Shown here: positions 1-9,848 of the stretch, piece after piece | Layout of the letters: each line of letters opens with the position of its first letter | Numbering within the stretch: position 1 is the stretch's first letter | DNA from: Dysidea avara | Lineage: Eukaryota; Porifera; Demospongiae; Dictyoceratida; Dysideidae | Direction of reading: 5' to 3' | Assembly (NCBI RefSeq): GCF_963678975.1 | Contig: NC_089285.1 | Span: 9,162,694 to 9,226,693, forward strand | DNA length: 64,000 nucleotides | Notes under the pieces: generated by a model | Databases searched by the model: none | Told to the model about the DNA's origin: nothing | Seen by the model: the letters and a program-made list of their open reading frames with translations, nothing else | Translations under genes and position numbers: made by a program

Positions 1-1240
1 TAGATGTGTATAATTTAATGAATCATTCACACCATTTACTATTAAAGCTGTACATTATTATGTCTACTGCCTTATATGAAACCATGCTACTAAACCACCC
101 AACTACATCGCTATGACGTTTTTTAATATATTATTATTTGATAAAATCAATTAAATCACTTGCATATACTACATAAAAACATCCAGAATATTGTCACAGT
201 TCCCATGACGATTAGATCTCCCAACAGCTGCATGATAATCCACCCATGGAATCCAATGGAATTCTATTAATTGAAAGAGCATGAAATGAAACACCAATAT
301 GTATGCACTCATACCCAATATTATGGTGGACATAAATCAAGTCGATTACCCAATTAGATGTGTTGTAGAAGCGAGTGAAGACTCTCATCTAAAGAAAAAA
401 AGGATATGTTTGTGTATATGTATTGTATGTGTGTGTACGTGTGCATGGATGTGTGTGTGCGTGTGCGTACAAACAACAGTACACAGCAATTACTATTCAA
501 TAACAGCTATCCACAGCTACCATCACCTCTCAAGATTCCAATACTACAACTATGTGAAATAAATGTAGCTGACTTTTACAGCTAGCCTTAAATCAAGAGT
601 TGGGGGAGTGCAGTGGTATGTAGGACACAAACATATGTGACCATCTCAGCAAAACCCCGTATAGTTCACACAGCCCCGAATTTTTTATATTTTTATTTCT
701 CAGCATTGTCCAAGGAATGGTTCACCAAAGTTTCAGCCTTCTGTGGTGAGTAGTTTTGGAATTACAGAAATAGAAAGTAGAGAGAGCAAGGAAATTGATT
801 TATACAGTGACTATACTAAAAATAAACTACAGGCGTGTGCATTCGCAGTAATAACTTCCGTTTGGATTAGTCTACAGAGTTGGAATTTGGCTTACAATGT
901 ACACCATGGATTGGCAGATCAACCAAAGTATAGTTTTAGCCTTGCAGTCACTTGCGCATAGGTGTATGAAGGCAGTTTTGTTGAAGAAATGGCAACAATT
1001 TTAAACAAATGCACCTGACACGCAAACCATTAGGGCTGCAGAAATGAAACAAAGATTTTCGAACTCTCCATGAGTAGGCGAATAAGATGGTTTATAGTTT
1101 TAATCGATCTGAGTCTTCCTTCTTCAAGTACTTGCCTGATAAAAACTTGCTTATTTTTTTCTTGTAGCATGAGCAATTTTATGAATTATTTTTACATTTT
1201 GATTTTCTCAATACGCATGCTTGTGTGAATTAAATGGGTT
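1..1240. other. Gene-poor AT-rich stretch with GT-rich tract
   Basis: No convincing coding exon is visible. Positions about 412-472 form a GT-rich, imperfect microsatellite, and the short open frame across it is a by-product of the repeat. Around 636-660 a fragment (ATATGTGACCATCTCAGCAA) matches the ends of the MITE family seen at 1242-1502 and 4859-5104, so this stretch carries at least one old MITE relic. Confidence 0.5.
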
Positions 1241-1241
1241 T

Positions 1242-1502
1242 TCACTGAGACGGTCACATATGTGACCACATCTGCAAAAGAGGTCTAATAGCTTTTCCAA
1301 TGGTATGTATTTGGCAGTCCATAACTTAACTTGTGTGGGTATGGTATCAGCCTGAAATTTGGTCACCTTACACTCCTAACATAGCACTATTGCTGGATGT
1401 AATTTTAAGACAATAGGTTAAACACACGATGGGTTATGACTTGTCAAACTTGGAAATTTGGAAATGTTATAAGACCCCTTTTCACAGATCTGGTCACACT
1501 TA
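1242..1502. mobile_element. MITE relic, TATGTGACC-ended family
   Basis: The left part reads GTCACATATGTGACC followed by a TCTGCAAAAG-type motif and a block near TAATAGCTTTTCC. The right part is the imperfect reverse complement: TTATAAGACC, then CAGATCTGGTCACA. The same ends and inner motifs occur at 4859-5104. No transposase is encoded. The GTCACATATGTGACC core at 1251-1265 is itself palindromic, which suggests two copies back to back or a truncated neighbour. Superfamily not assigned. Confidence 0.55.
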
Positions 1503-1822
1503 GTATTAACAATCTACTTTGACCTCTATGATGATCCTGAATCTAAAAAAGGGCTACTCTGAATGTGTGCTTACGTATTACCAATTAAGTTAGACTTTTA
1601 TACCGTTCTGTGATGTACGACAACACACACAACAACACACACACACGAACTACACATACTGTACAAACACAATTTAGTCAAATCTCACCTTACACTGTAT
1701 GTGGTCCCAGTCAATTTATTTTCTAAGACCTAATTAACATCGTTGACATTAAAGGCATTCTAATGGAATAACCGTGGCAAGTGACTGTCATATATGTATG
1801 GGATTGAGGGGTATGTCCATAC

Positions 1823-1984
1823 CTTTAGTACATATTGTTGTCCACTGTATGGAAAGGTTGTTGTACTTCTGGTAGAAAACCTGTCTGAGGAATGAGATAT
1901 TTACAAAGATTAATCATTACTCTCACCCACTCACCTATCAATATTTCATACATGATCACTCCAATTGACCAATATCCAGTATGC
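1823..1984 (-). CDS. Protein-kinase-like exon pair (fragment)
   Basis: Two minus-strand exons are predicted. The first is 1984-1935, with acceptor GTACAG before 1984 and donor GGTGAGT after 1935. It encodes HTGYWSIGVIMYEILI, which resembles subdomain IX of AGC-type kinases (the WSxGVIMYEML signature of NDR/LATS-like enzymes). The second is 1884-1823, with acceptor TTCCTCAG and donor GGTATG. It continues the reading frame (phase 1) for about 20 residues that I do not recognise. The usual residues between TGY and W are missing and no catalytic-loop exon was found nearby. It could be part of a real multi-exon gene running in from higher coordinates, or an isolated relic. Confidence 0.4.
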
Positions 1985-2347
1985 CTGTACGATTGTGTTA
2001 GAATATAGTCATTCTGCCTTGCCCAGAGGAACACTTTACTACACGTAAACAAAACAAAACAAAATGAATAAAAGTATAGTTAGCTACAACACAATTATGA
2101 AACAATGAATAAAATCACAAGAGCATCCACATATTCACTATAACTAAGCCACATTTTTTTAACACAAGGGACCTCAAAGTTTGGTAATGCCAATTATGGG
2201 TACACTATGGTATGCATTGAAATATCAATCAAAAACATGTTTACTAAAAAGTCACTGTCATATTTACACAGCACCTTCGAATTGCTGTGTCTGACCGGTT
2301 GTGCTGGGCCAAACACTCACCATCTATCCTACACACAACCCACTCAC

Positions 2348-2380
2348 TTTATGGTGTCCACTTGCACCAACTTCTTCGCT
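2348..2380 (-). CDS. Possible 33-bp mini-exon
   Basis: On the minus strand the acceptor TTTTTCTTACAG precedes 2380 and the donor GTGAGT follows 2348. The enclosed 33 bases are open in at least two frames (one reads AKKLVQVDTIK-like). It may belong with the kinase-like exons at 1823-1984. It is supported only by splice signals and could be chance. Confidence 0.2.
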
Positions 2381-2671
2381 CTGTAAGAAAAATATTAATG
2401 TCATTGTGGTATTTGATTATTGATAATTAACAAGCTATATTCATTACCATGCCACAGTGATCAAATGCTTAAAATGAAATTTAATTGTAAGCCACACAGT
2501 GCATCCATTTGTATACCTTATGGCCTCATATATGCACAAATTGGGATTGTCCACACTTTATTTAAGTATGTAACGGACCAGGAGCCCATAGGCGCCAGCA
2601 GACTATGAACATCTAAGTAATCTGAATTTGTCCCTGGCATACTGCATGTGTGTGGTGTAGTATGTACATAC

Positions 2672-2693
2672 GTGTGTGTGTGTGTGTGTGTGT
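2672..2693. repeat. (GT)n microsatellite
   Basis: A run of eleven GT dinucleotides, preceded by a degenerate GT-rich leader. Simple repeat with no coding meaning. Confidence 0.9.
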
Positions 2694-3029
2694 ATGCAAG
2701 TGTGCCAACCCCCTCTCTGCTATCTTTATGCCACCATTTTATGGCGGCTATAAAAAAAATTTAAAAATTAAAACTAGATTTGGTCGGCAAGCAGTAAGTG
2801 ACATTGTTGCTGCCAAACATTTGCCTGAACTAAGTGATCAGTGTTGCCTAAAACAGGGACCTTACCATTACTTTTAAAGCAAACCTTGTGATATGTGATT
2901 GTGGTATTTATTTACTCATAACTAACAAGCCCCTTAATTATATTCATTGCCATGACGTTACTATTCATGCAATAGAGGCTTGCACATTCTCACAAAAATA
3001 TTGATCAGAAACCAACCAGCTTCACAATG

Positions 3030-3224
3030 CAGTGGAACCTTTCTCATACGGACATTTTGGGACCCAGAAGTTTTGGCTACTTTTTGCTGTAATATAGAGG
3101 TATTCCTCTTTCAGAGCTAAAAAATGTATTAACCAGACCTGTTGGGACTAAAATTGTTGTCCTTATTATGAGTTGTTTCCTATTGTGTCCTTATTTGGGG
3201 GGTTTGTTAAGAGAAGTTTCGCTG
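3030..3224. mobile_element. pogo/Tigger-like MITE
   Basis: The left end reads CAGTGGAACCTTTCTCATAC followed by GGACATTTTGGGACC. The right end is an imperfect reverse complement ending AAGTTTCGCTG. Inside are repeated GTCC-TTAT and TAGAGG blocks. CAGTGGAACCTCTCT-type ends are characteristic of non-autonomous pogo/Tigger elements. It is about 195 bp with no coding capacity. Comparable elements are at 11300-11529 and 60103-60524. Confidence 0.6.
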
Positions 3225-3690
3225 CACCTTCACAGTGTATACATCATATTCTAGCACCATAACACTGTTGGGTTAAACCAGGCTTGACTGGTTTCCAAGC
3301 TGTACAGTAGCCCATGGCCAGGTTATAGTGTATGAAGTGATAGTCCTTACCATGAGGACTGTAAGACCATGAGAACATTTTCTACTCACAAAACATCCTC
3401 CAATAATAACAGTTCACAGCATAATTCATACACAAATACAGACTGTATTTACTTGTTAGGTGTTGGAACTAGCAGTCCAAAATTCTACCTTTACCCAAAC
3501 AAAAACAGACCACAGTCCCCATTAGTGAATAATATTAGAGTTTTTTATAGGTTTGATTCATTTGGTCTTGTTACAGGGAGTTTTTAAAAATAGTTGTTCC
3601 AATACTGAATAAAGACGGGGGGTAGTATTGGAACACTATTTTTGCTGTGGTTTACACACTTTGGATGACACATAAAACAATTATACTCAC

Positions 3691-3732
3691 TCGGGTACCA
3701 GGAGTCGTTGGTAGTTGTTGTCTACGATCAGC
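3691..3732 (-). CDS. Possible 42-bp mini-exon
   Basis: A strong minus-strand acceptor (ATTTTCTCCCTTAG) precedes 3732 and a donor (GTGAGTATAA) follows 3691. The 42 bases encode ADRRQQLPTTPGTR in one open frame. No domain is recognisable. It may belong to the same minus-strand gene as the other small exons here. Evidence is limited to splice signals and openness. Confidence 0.25.
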
Positions 3733-4382
3733 CTAAGGGAGAAAATCACCAACACCTCTGATTAATGACCTTTGTATATACCTTTTCGTCAAGGACTACA
3801 TGCTATTGAGCATGGCAACTGGTTGTTAGGTGACTTTATGGTCCCATCATTAGCACCCACATGTTGGCCAATGTTCTTACAGGACTCCAGCATTATCTGT
3901 AGTACAGTACATTAGCATATGACATAAATAAGGTTGTGCTGCAACTACTATCCAGGAAAAACTATTACATGAGGCAAGACTATTAGTAAAATACGGTAGA
4001 TGCAACTTGGTCTCAAACTGTCTGTGTATAGAAATCACCTCACAAAGGAAGCCTTTGTAATTGTGAAAAAAAAGTTAAAAGAAAAAAAAAAGGAGGAGCT
4101 TGTTACATGACATAGTCCCTTATAAATAAGACCACTTCTTTACCACAGTGATCCAAACAGATCAGTCCACTAAGGAGGTAACACAGATGGTTATTACGAC
4201 ATCAGAGTAACAGAATAAACATAATCATTGTCATAATCAGACAAGAGGTGTCAGTTATCTACCTTAGCACTTGACCAAATGGCCATAGGCCAAATAATAG
4301 CATTTTTGAAGAAGGCAATCCATCCACCATAGTACTCCAGTGATTATACCTGCAGGGGAAGTACCCTTAGCACTTGACTCAC

Positions 4383-4422
4383 CTCAGTAGCTAGATCATA
4401 GCCAGCAATACGAGCAGTTCCA
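4383..4422 (-). CDS. ABC-ATPase-like mini-exon
   Basis: A 40-bp minus-strand exon lies between an acceptor (GATTGTGTATTAG) and a GGTGAGTC donor. It encodes GTARIAGYDLATE, and a serine would be completed from the previous exon. This matches the segment that follows Walker A in ABC transporter ATPases, especially ABCA-type (SGTAxIxGYDIxT). No Walker A, signature or Walker B exon was found in the flanking few kilobases, so it may be an isolated relic or one exon of a widely spaced gene. Confidence 0.35.
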
Positions 4423-4858
4423 CTAATACACAATCACAGAGAATGATTTAACAAATAAAAGCTTAGTACCGACACTGATTGCAGATATTCTTGTGCCACT
4501 GATTGCCAATAGATATAGAAGAACTTTGTTCACTGCCTAATGGTATTTAACGCCTCACTATAATAAAGTTTTATCTCTAAACTAATGCCCACCAGCAAAC
4601 TTAAAAATAGGTCCACCCATTGCCAAACCTAATGCGCACTATGCGTACCGTGGTAAGAGGTTACTTATTGTTACCACTATTTTAGACTGACAATTAACAA
4701 TATAAGATTAGATTTTATAGTAACAACAATATAATAATATATTACCACAACTTCAAATATATAACTAGGAGGATATTAATTGTTAAATAATAGAATAATA
4801 TACAACACAATATGAATGTATGCAATGTGTGAAAGGAACAATTCTCGGCAACAATATA

Positions 4859-5104
4859 TAATATGTGACCAGCTCTGCAAAAACCTGTCTTATAGCCTTT
4901 CTAAAGTTCCAAGTTTGAGCAATCATAACTTCTAATGTAACTGACATATAGGCTTGACACTTTTCTACCTAATAGCAGTATGTAACGGCTATGGTCATGA
5001 CAAGTTTCAAGTTGATATCTTATTCATACGTCAGATTATGAGTTGATAAAGTTGCACAATTGGAAAGGCTATAAGACGGGTTTTCTCAGAGCCGGTCACA
5101 TATA
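4859..5104. mobile_element. MITE, TATGTGACC-ended family
   Basis: A roughly 245-bp non-coding element with good terminal inverted repeats. The left end is TATATGTGACCAGCTCTGCA and the right end is the near-complement, ending GCCGGTCACATATA. Inner inverted blocks CTTATAGCC and GGCTATAAG also pair. Flanking TA is consistent with TA- or TATA-targeted insertion, but the superfamily is not assigned. It lies just downstream of the Crinkler-like ORF (stop at 5116), so it may sit in that gene's 3' flank. Confidence 0.65.
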
Positions 5105-5115
5105 TTACAATAAAT

Positions 5116-6147
5116 TCAAATATACAACATTGAGCATGACTTTAAGAAATCCGATTCATTACTCAAGAGACCTACAACACATTTTTGTTGTGAATGACGT
5201 GACATTGGCTTAAATACATTTGTATCGTTATTATAAAATGTTGTAGTTGATATATAAATGTACAAAATGCGGGACTTATCAAAGGCATCCATTTTTGATG
5301 TCAAATTTTCATAGTACTCAAACATGGTTGGTGGTGCATCATCACCTGCAAGCTCTTTGTAATGTTTTGAGCCTTCCTTCTGTGACAGTAAGGTCTCCAA
5401 GTTAGGATCATGATTTGAATATGGTGAAACTGATACTTGGATAAAAACCAGCCAATAATCTCCAAGTTCATTAGTGATAAATTCAATCCCATCAATAATT
5501 GGATGGTCAGATCTCAACTGGTATAGAATATTCTTTGTAATGTCATCGAGGACTTCATTTACTTGGTTTACTTGAGGAAAATTTAAAACAGTAAGCAATG
5601 GATTATCATTTAACAATATGGTGACATCTATGTTATTTCGATCCCACTTAAAAAGGTGTGCTTCCAGCATGTAACCTCTTACTGCAGTATAGGTGGCGAT
5701 ATTAACTTTTTCACTCCTGTTAGACAGCTTAGTATAGAGGTATTCTTTTAATATCACTGGTAATAGGGGGAAGTTAATTTTTATTCTAACCTGATTTGTA
5801 TTTTCATTATGATTGACAACATAAGTCAAATTGTGTAAACAATAACAGGTTGTATGAGAATCAGTAAGCACTTCCTTATCTAGTGCATGAGTAAGTAAGT
5901 AAGGGTTATAGCTTGTATAGGGCTTCAATCGTTTTAGGAGTGGCAATACTACCTCATCAGTAATACCTTTTTTAACCTTCGCAAATAAAATTGCCTCTGG
6001 TTTATTAAATGGAAAAAAGTTAACCATCTGGTATCCAAGTAATGCACTTTCAAGTTGATCCACACTAGCTGTGTTGCTAAAGGCTGTTCCCATTCCACTA
6101 GATACAGCTATTAAACAACAGCTGGCTGCATTACCTAGATGGATCAA
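5116..6147 (-). CDS. Crinkler/RHS-like nuclease-domain protein
   Basis: An intact, unspliced 343-aa frame. The C-terminal half resembles the PD-(D/E)xK nuclease-like domain of Crinkler (CRN) and RHS-type proteins. A glutamate sits in GYMLEAHLF (about residue 163), followed by HPIIDGIEF (about residue 218) and YWLVFIQVSVS (about residue 235), then SNHDPNLE. That spacing (E, then P-x-xD, then fQvtvs...H) is the family hallmark as I know it. The first 150 residues show no domain I recognise, and no signal peptide or membrane segment is evident. The methionine at 6147 is the first in the frame, but a missing upstream exon carrying an NTPase-like part is possible. Such genes are patchily distributed in eukaryotes and often tied to mobile elements. 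The domain call is by eye. Confidence 0.5.
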   Translation of the reverse strand: MIHLGNAASCCLIAVSSGMGTAFSNTASVDQLESALLGYQMVNFFPFNKPEAILFAKVKKGITDEVVLPLLKRLKPYTSYNPYLLTHALDKEVLTDSHTTCYCLHNLTYVVNHNENTNQVRIKINFPLLPVILKEYLYTKLSNRSEKVNIATYTAVRGYMLEAHLFKWDRNNIDVTILLNDNPLLTVLNFPQVNQVNEVLDDITKNILYQLRSDHPIIDGIEFITNELGDYWLVFIQVSVSPYSNHDPNLETLLSQKEGSKHYKELAGDDAPPTMFEYYENLTSKMDAFDKSRILYIYISTTTFYNNDTNVFKPMSRHSQQKCVVGLLSNESDFLKSCSMLYI

Positions 6148-6639
6148 ACTGATTATGTCGTCAGCAGAAGCACAATTTTAGCAAAAAGGTCCACAATTTT
6201 AGCATACAAGTCCAGTTAAATTAAGTGCTTCGAGTAGCTAGCTCATTCAGTGCTTGTAATGCAATGCAAGATCGAGATACTCTAATAAAGCAGTCAACCA
6301 CCCTAATAGAACAATCACTCTAATAGAACAGTCACAATTACATTTTCTTTTATCGTGTAGGCTAGCTACTTAATTTATTTACAAAACCATATTCGTTGTC
6401 TAAACTAAAACTTTCATAATATAAAATTTTTGGTGGGCAAGCCCCTCCCATGCAGAGCCCATAAATAGCATCCATGCTTCAATGCACAATCCAACAGAGC
6501 GCTCCATCTTTCCCATCAGTCTTATGCACTGTGACATCCCAATATATTATAGACACAGACGGTATAATCACAGATGGTATAATTACAGTAACAGTAGAGA
6601 TATTTCCCAGATGTCATCCACATAGCTGGTCTTGAGCTT

Positions 6640-6745
6640 ACCTAAAAATTGTTATTTTTATTGACTGAAATGCCACTAAATTCAACCTTTTAGTGCCTAT
6701 TTTCAAAAAATTTCCTGGGGGGGCATGCCCCCAGACCCCCCTAGT
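6640..6745 (+). repeat. Dispersed repeat with CATGCCCCCAGACCCCCC core
   Basis: The segment TTCAACC...CCTATTTTCAAAA...TGGGGGGGCATGCCCCCAGA, then CCCCCCTA, recurs at 58226-58340 with the same order of sub-motifs. The core GGGGGGCATGCCCCC is palindromic. It is most likely part of a dispersed transposable element, but the full boundaries are not visible. Confidence 0.6.
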
Positions 6746-6989
6746 TTCAGCATCCATATAAAAAGGGCCTCAAAAAGGTCCACTTTTCTTCTAAAAGAAC
6801 CTACCTAGATAAAAGTCTGCTATGGCCCTGGAATAACTATGTTTTCGTTTGAACAACAAATCTTATTAACCACATCATGGCAGCAAGTCAACTAAGGTTT
6901 TTAGACTTCTCCGACATGGAGCACTACAAAAAAGGAATAGATTTCCTTGTCTTTTGAGGTCAAGGAATGGTAGTAGAAAGGTTGTATTT

Positions 6990-8545
6990 CCACTACCTTG
7001 ATACAAATAAAGCCTGTGGTCCGGTCCATCATTCATCCTTAAACAGTTTGCTGTGGAAATTTCTCCTATCTTACAAGTCATTTTTACACAATCACTATCT
7101 TCAGGCTTACTACCATCAGATTGGAAAAAAGCAAACATTTGTCCAGTCTTTAAGAAAGGTAGGCGTGATGAAGCAAGTAATTATAGACCGATACCCCTTA
7201 CTTCTATATGCTCAAAAACAATGGAACACATCATTTTTCACAACATAATGAGTCACCTTAATGCCAATGACATCCTAATAGAAAACCAACATGGCTTCAG
7301 TGCTGGTCATTCATGTGCTACCCAACTCATTACCCTAACAGAAGATATTCTACATGCTCTAGACCATCAGAAACAAGTTGACATCATATTGCTTGATTTT
7401 GCTAAAGCTTTTGACACAGTTCCACACCAGCGATTACTTACGAAATTACAATACTATGGCATTAGAAACAATACATTTAACTGGATCAAAACATGGTTAA
7501 CTGATCGGACACAATGTGTACTTCTTAATGGCAAATCCTCAACCCCGTACAGTTACATCAGGGGTACCACAAGGAACAGTACTTGGTCCTCTGATGTTCT
7601 TGTTGTATATATTAATGACATTATCAGAAGTATTTCATCACCACTACGGCTGTTTGCTGATGACTGCTTGTTATATAGAGTAATTGATTCCCAGAATGAT
7701 GCTTCTATCCTTCAGCAAGATCTTGACAGACTATCAGAATGGGTACACATATGGTAACTTAGGTTTAATGTATCCAAATGTGTTGTAATAAGATGCACCA
7801 GATCTCAGTCACCTATCATTCATAACTATGAACCGAACAACCATACCTTAACAATTACTGATAGACATACATACCTCGGAGTACTCTTGGATAAACATTT
7901 ATCTTGGTCACCTCATGTATCCAAAATAACAGGAAAAGCATCCAGAACATTAAACTTTCTTAAGAGAAACCTCAGTAAGCAATTGTTCTACACAAGTGAA
8001 AGCAGCAGCATATTTAGCAATGGTAAGACCACAACTGGAATATGCTTCAGTAGTATGAGACCCTATTTATAACAGTGATGTACATAAACTTGAAAATATT
8101 CAAAGAAGAGCAGCAAGATGGGTATTGAAAGATTACAGTAGATACAGTTCAGTTACTTCCATGCTCCAACATCTCTCCTGGCCTGAACTTAAAACTCGAC
8201 GCAAGATAACCAGACTGCAGACATTTCACAAAGCACTTCACAACCAAATTCCCTTATCTATTCCATCCAATTATCTTCCAATGACCAGAGAAACCAGGCA
8301 ATATCATCAGTACCATTTCATACTCCCTACAACATCTACTACAGCTTACCAAAAAAGTTTTTTCTCCAGAACAGCTCAAGACTGGAACTCGTTGCCACAA
8401 TTCCTAATTGATTTAAATGACTCTGACTCTTTCTCAGTTAACATTTCTAATTATTGTGGTAATGTACAATTGTGATTTTTTTTTCCTGGGCGCATCAGCA
8501 GTGCTGGCTGCTCAGTAATAATAAATTTAAAAAATAAAAAAATAA
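6990..8545 (+). pseudogene. CR1/L2-like LINE reverse transcriptase, broken
   Basis: A 5'-truncated non-LTR retrotransposon. RT blocks appear in order: NKACGP (about 7005), SDWKKANICPVFKKG (about 7118), NYRPIPLTSIC, QHGFSAGHSC (7290), DFAKAFDTVPHQRLL (7396), the SGVPQGTVLGP block in another frame (about 7559-7606), and FADD (about 7655). The thumb and C-terminal region (YLGVLLDKHLSW, then RRAARWVLKDY) follows to the stop at 8475. Breaks include a TAA at 7756, frameshifts either side of the PQG block and another near 8060. After the stop come a T tract, a short 3' UTR and an A-rich tail near 8545. No intact endonuclease is present. CR1/Jockey-group assignment is from motif style. Confidence 0.85.
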
Positions 8546-9536
8546 TTCAACAATCACTTCATATAAAATATGGCTTGAACCACAAGAATGCCTGCCAACT
8601 GTCACATGCTGGTCAAGGATGAAGACCATTATTGACTTGTTACTTTACAGGAAGACTTGTGATGAAACTGAAATCTCTACAGGATTACTTGTACAAGTAC
8701 TTGCTATACTGATGTTTTAAGTGTAGAATTCCATCATCAGCTCCCATTATGTTAATTCAGTAAACACCTTTGGACCAAGAATTTTATAAAGGTCAAAGGT
8801 ATTTAGGGCTATCCAGATGATGCAGGTTCATATTAATGTTGATTTCCTCTCATGAAGCTCAGCTCAGTCTCAATCTTAGCTTCATGTGAGCTAGGTATGA
8901 GGTATATTATAAAGAGAGCTAGGGAATACACAGATTGTTACCTCATGCACTCCTGTTTGATACAGTCGATAAATGCCAAGAATGGCTATAGCAAAAACAA
9001 CAAAAATATTGACAGGATATGTAGTTGAATAAGAGGTCATGATCAGGACAATGGTAGATATTATATGCTAACTTTAATATTTATGAAAAGTGGTAAGTGA
9101 CTAAAGTGTAGGCAGTACTGGAGTAGCACAATGTTGGTCACCGCAATTATATTTAATTATGGTCAATTATTACAGGATAAAGCAATATACTACAGGTACT
9201 CATCTGCATGTCAGACCACAGAATTGTCACATGTCAGACCACAGAGTGGTCACAAGCTGTCAAACTGTCACTTATGTAATTAAATTTATGTATTCACAGG
9301 CTTTAACCTTTCACAAGTCCCTAGTGGGATAGCATTTAATAAATGGCATTGTTTATTTACGATCTTTCTTATTACAAATATACGTAACATATCATTATAG
9401 GCTACAGATTTTTTACTATATGTACAAGTATGTGCATCCCTACAAAAACGACCATCCTTACTAGTATGATAAAGGTACTTACAATACGATATATAACCTT
9501 AATACCACTATAAATTGTTCTATTTCTACCTACTGC
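8546..9536. other. Non-coding stretch, nothing recognised
   Basis: AT-rich sequence between the LINE tail and the inverted structure at 9537. A short direct repeat (ATGTCAGACCACAGA, twice near 9208-9250) is visible. No open frame, structured RNA or transposon end could be supported. Confidence 0.4.
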
Positions 9537-9766
9537 CTTATCAAAAGATTGGTCCCACTCTCTTTCAAAATATGTACAATTAAATACATTAGGATATCAT
9601 TCATGCATTCAGTTTATTATAAATTATTCGGGAATAGGACACATCTTAGGGCTAGGGGTTTTAATTGTACATATTTTGAAAGAGGGTGGGACCAATCTTT
9701 TGATAGGACAGATGTGTCCTATTCCCGAATAATTTATAATAAACTGAATGGTATCCTAATGTATTT
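9537..9766. repeat. Scrambled inverted repeat (A-B-C-A'-C'-B')
   Basis: Three blocks each have an inverted partner, but in shuffled order. A (about 9541-9582, beginning TCAAAAGATTGGTCCCACTC) pairs with 9662-9703. B (9583-9603) pairs with 9745-9766. C (9608-9646, containing ATTCGGGAATAGGACACATC) pairs with 9710-9748. The pairs are nearly identical, so the event is recent. Open frames reading through it are structural by-products. It could be a fold-back element or the product of template switching. It lies just downstream of the chromodomain gene. Confidence 0.8.
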
Positions 9767-9848
9767 GTCACAGCTCTCCTTTGTACTATTTAGCTTCCTA
9801 TAATTAACCTATTTACATGGTCCATCACTACTGCCTCAGGAATGTCCT

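Noticed and set aside
299..562. 87-aa ORF rich in Cys and Val
   Set aside because: It is read from a GT-rich microsatellite; no splice or domain support.
9549..9803. 84-aa ORF through the inverted structure
   Set aside because: The frame is an effect of the inverted blocks; it has no domain and parts of it are antisense copies of each other.
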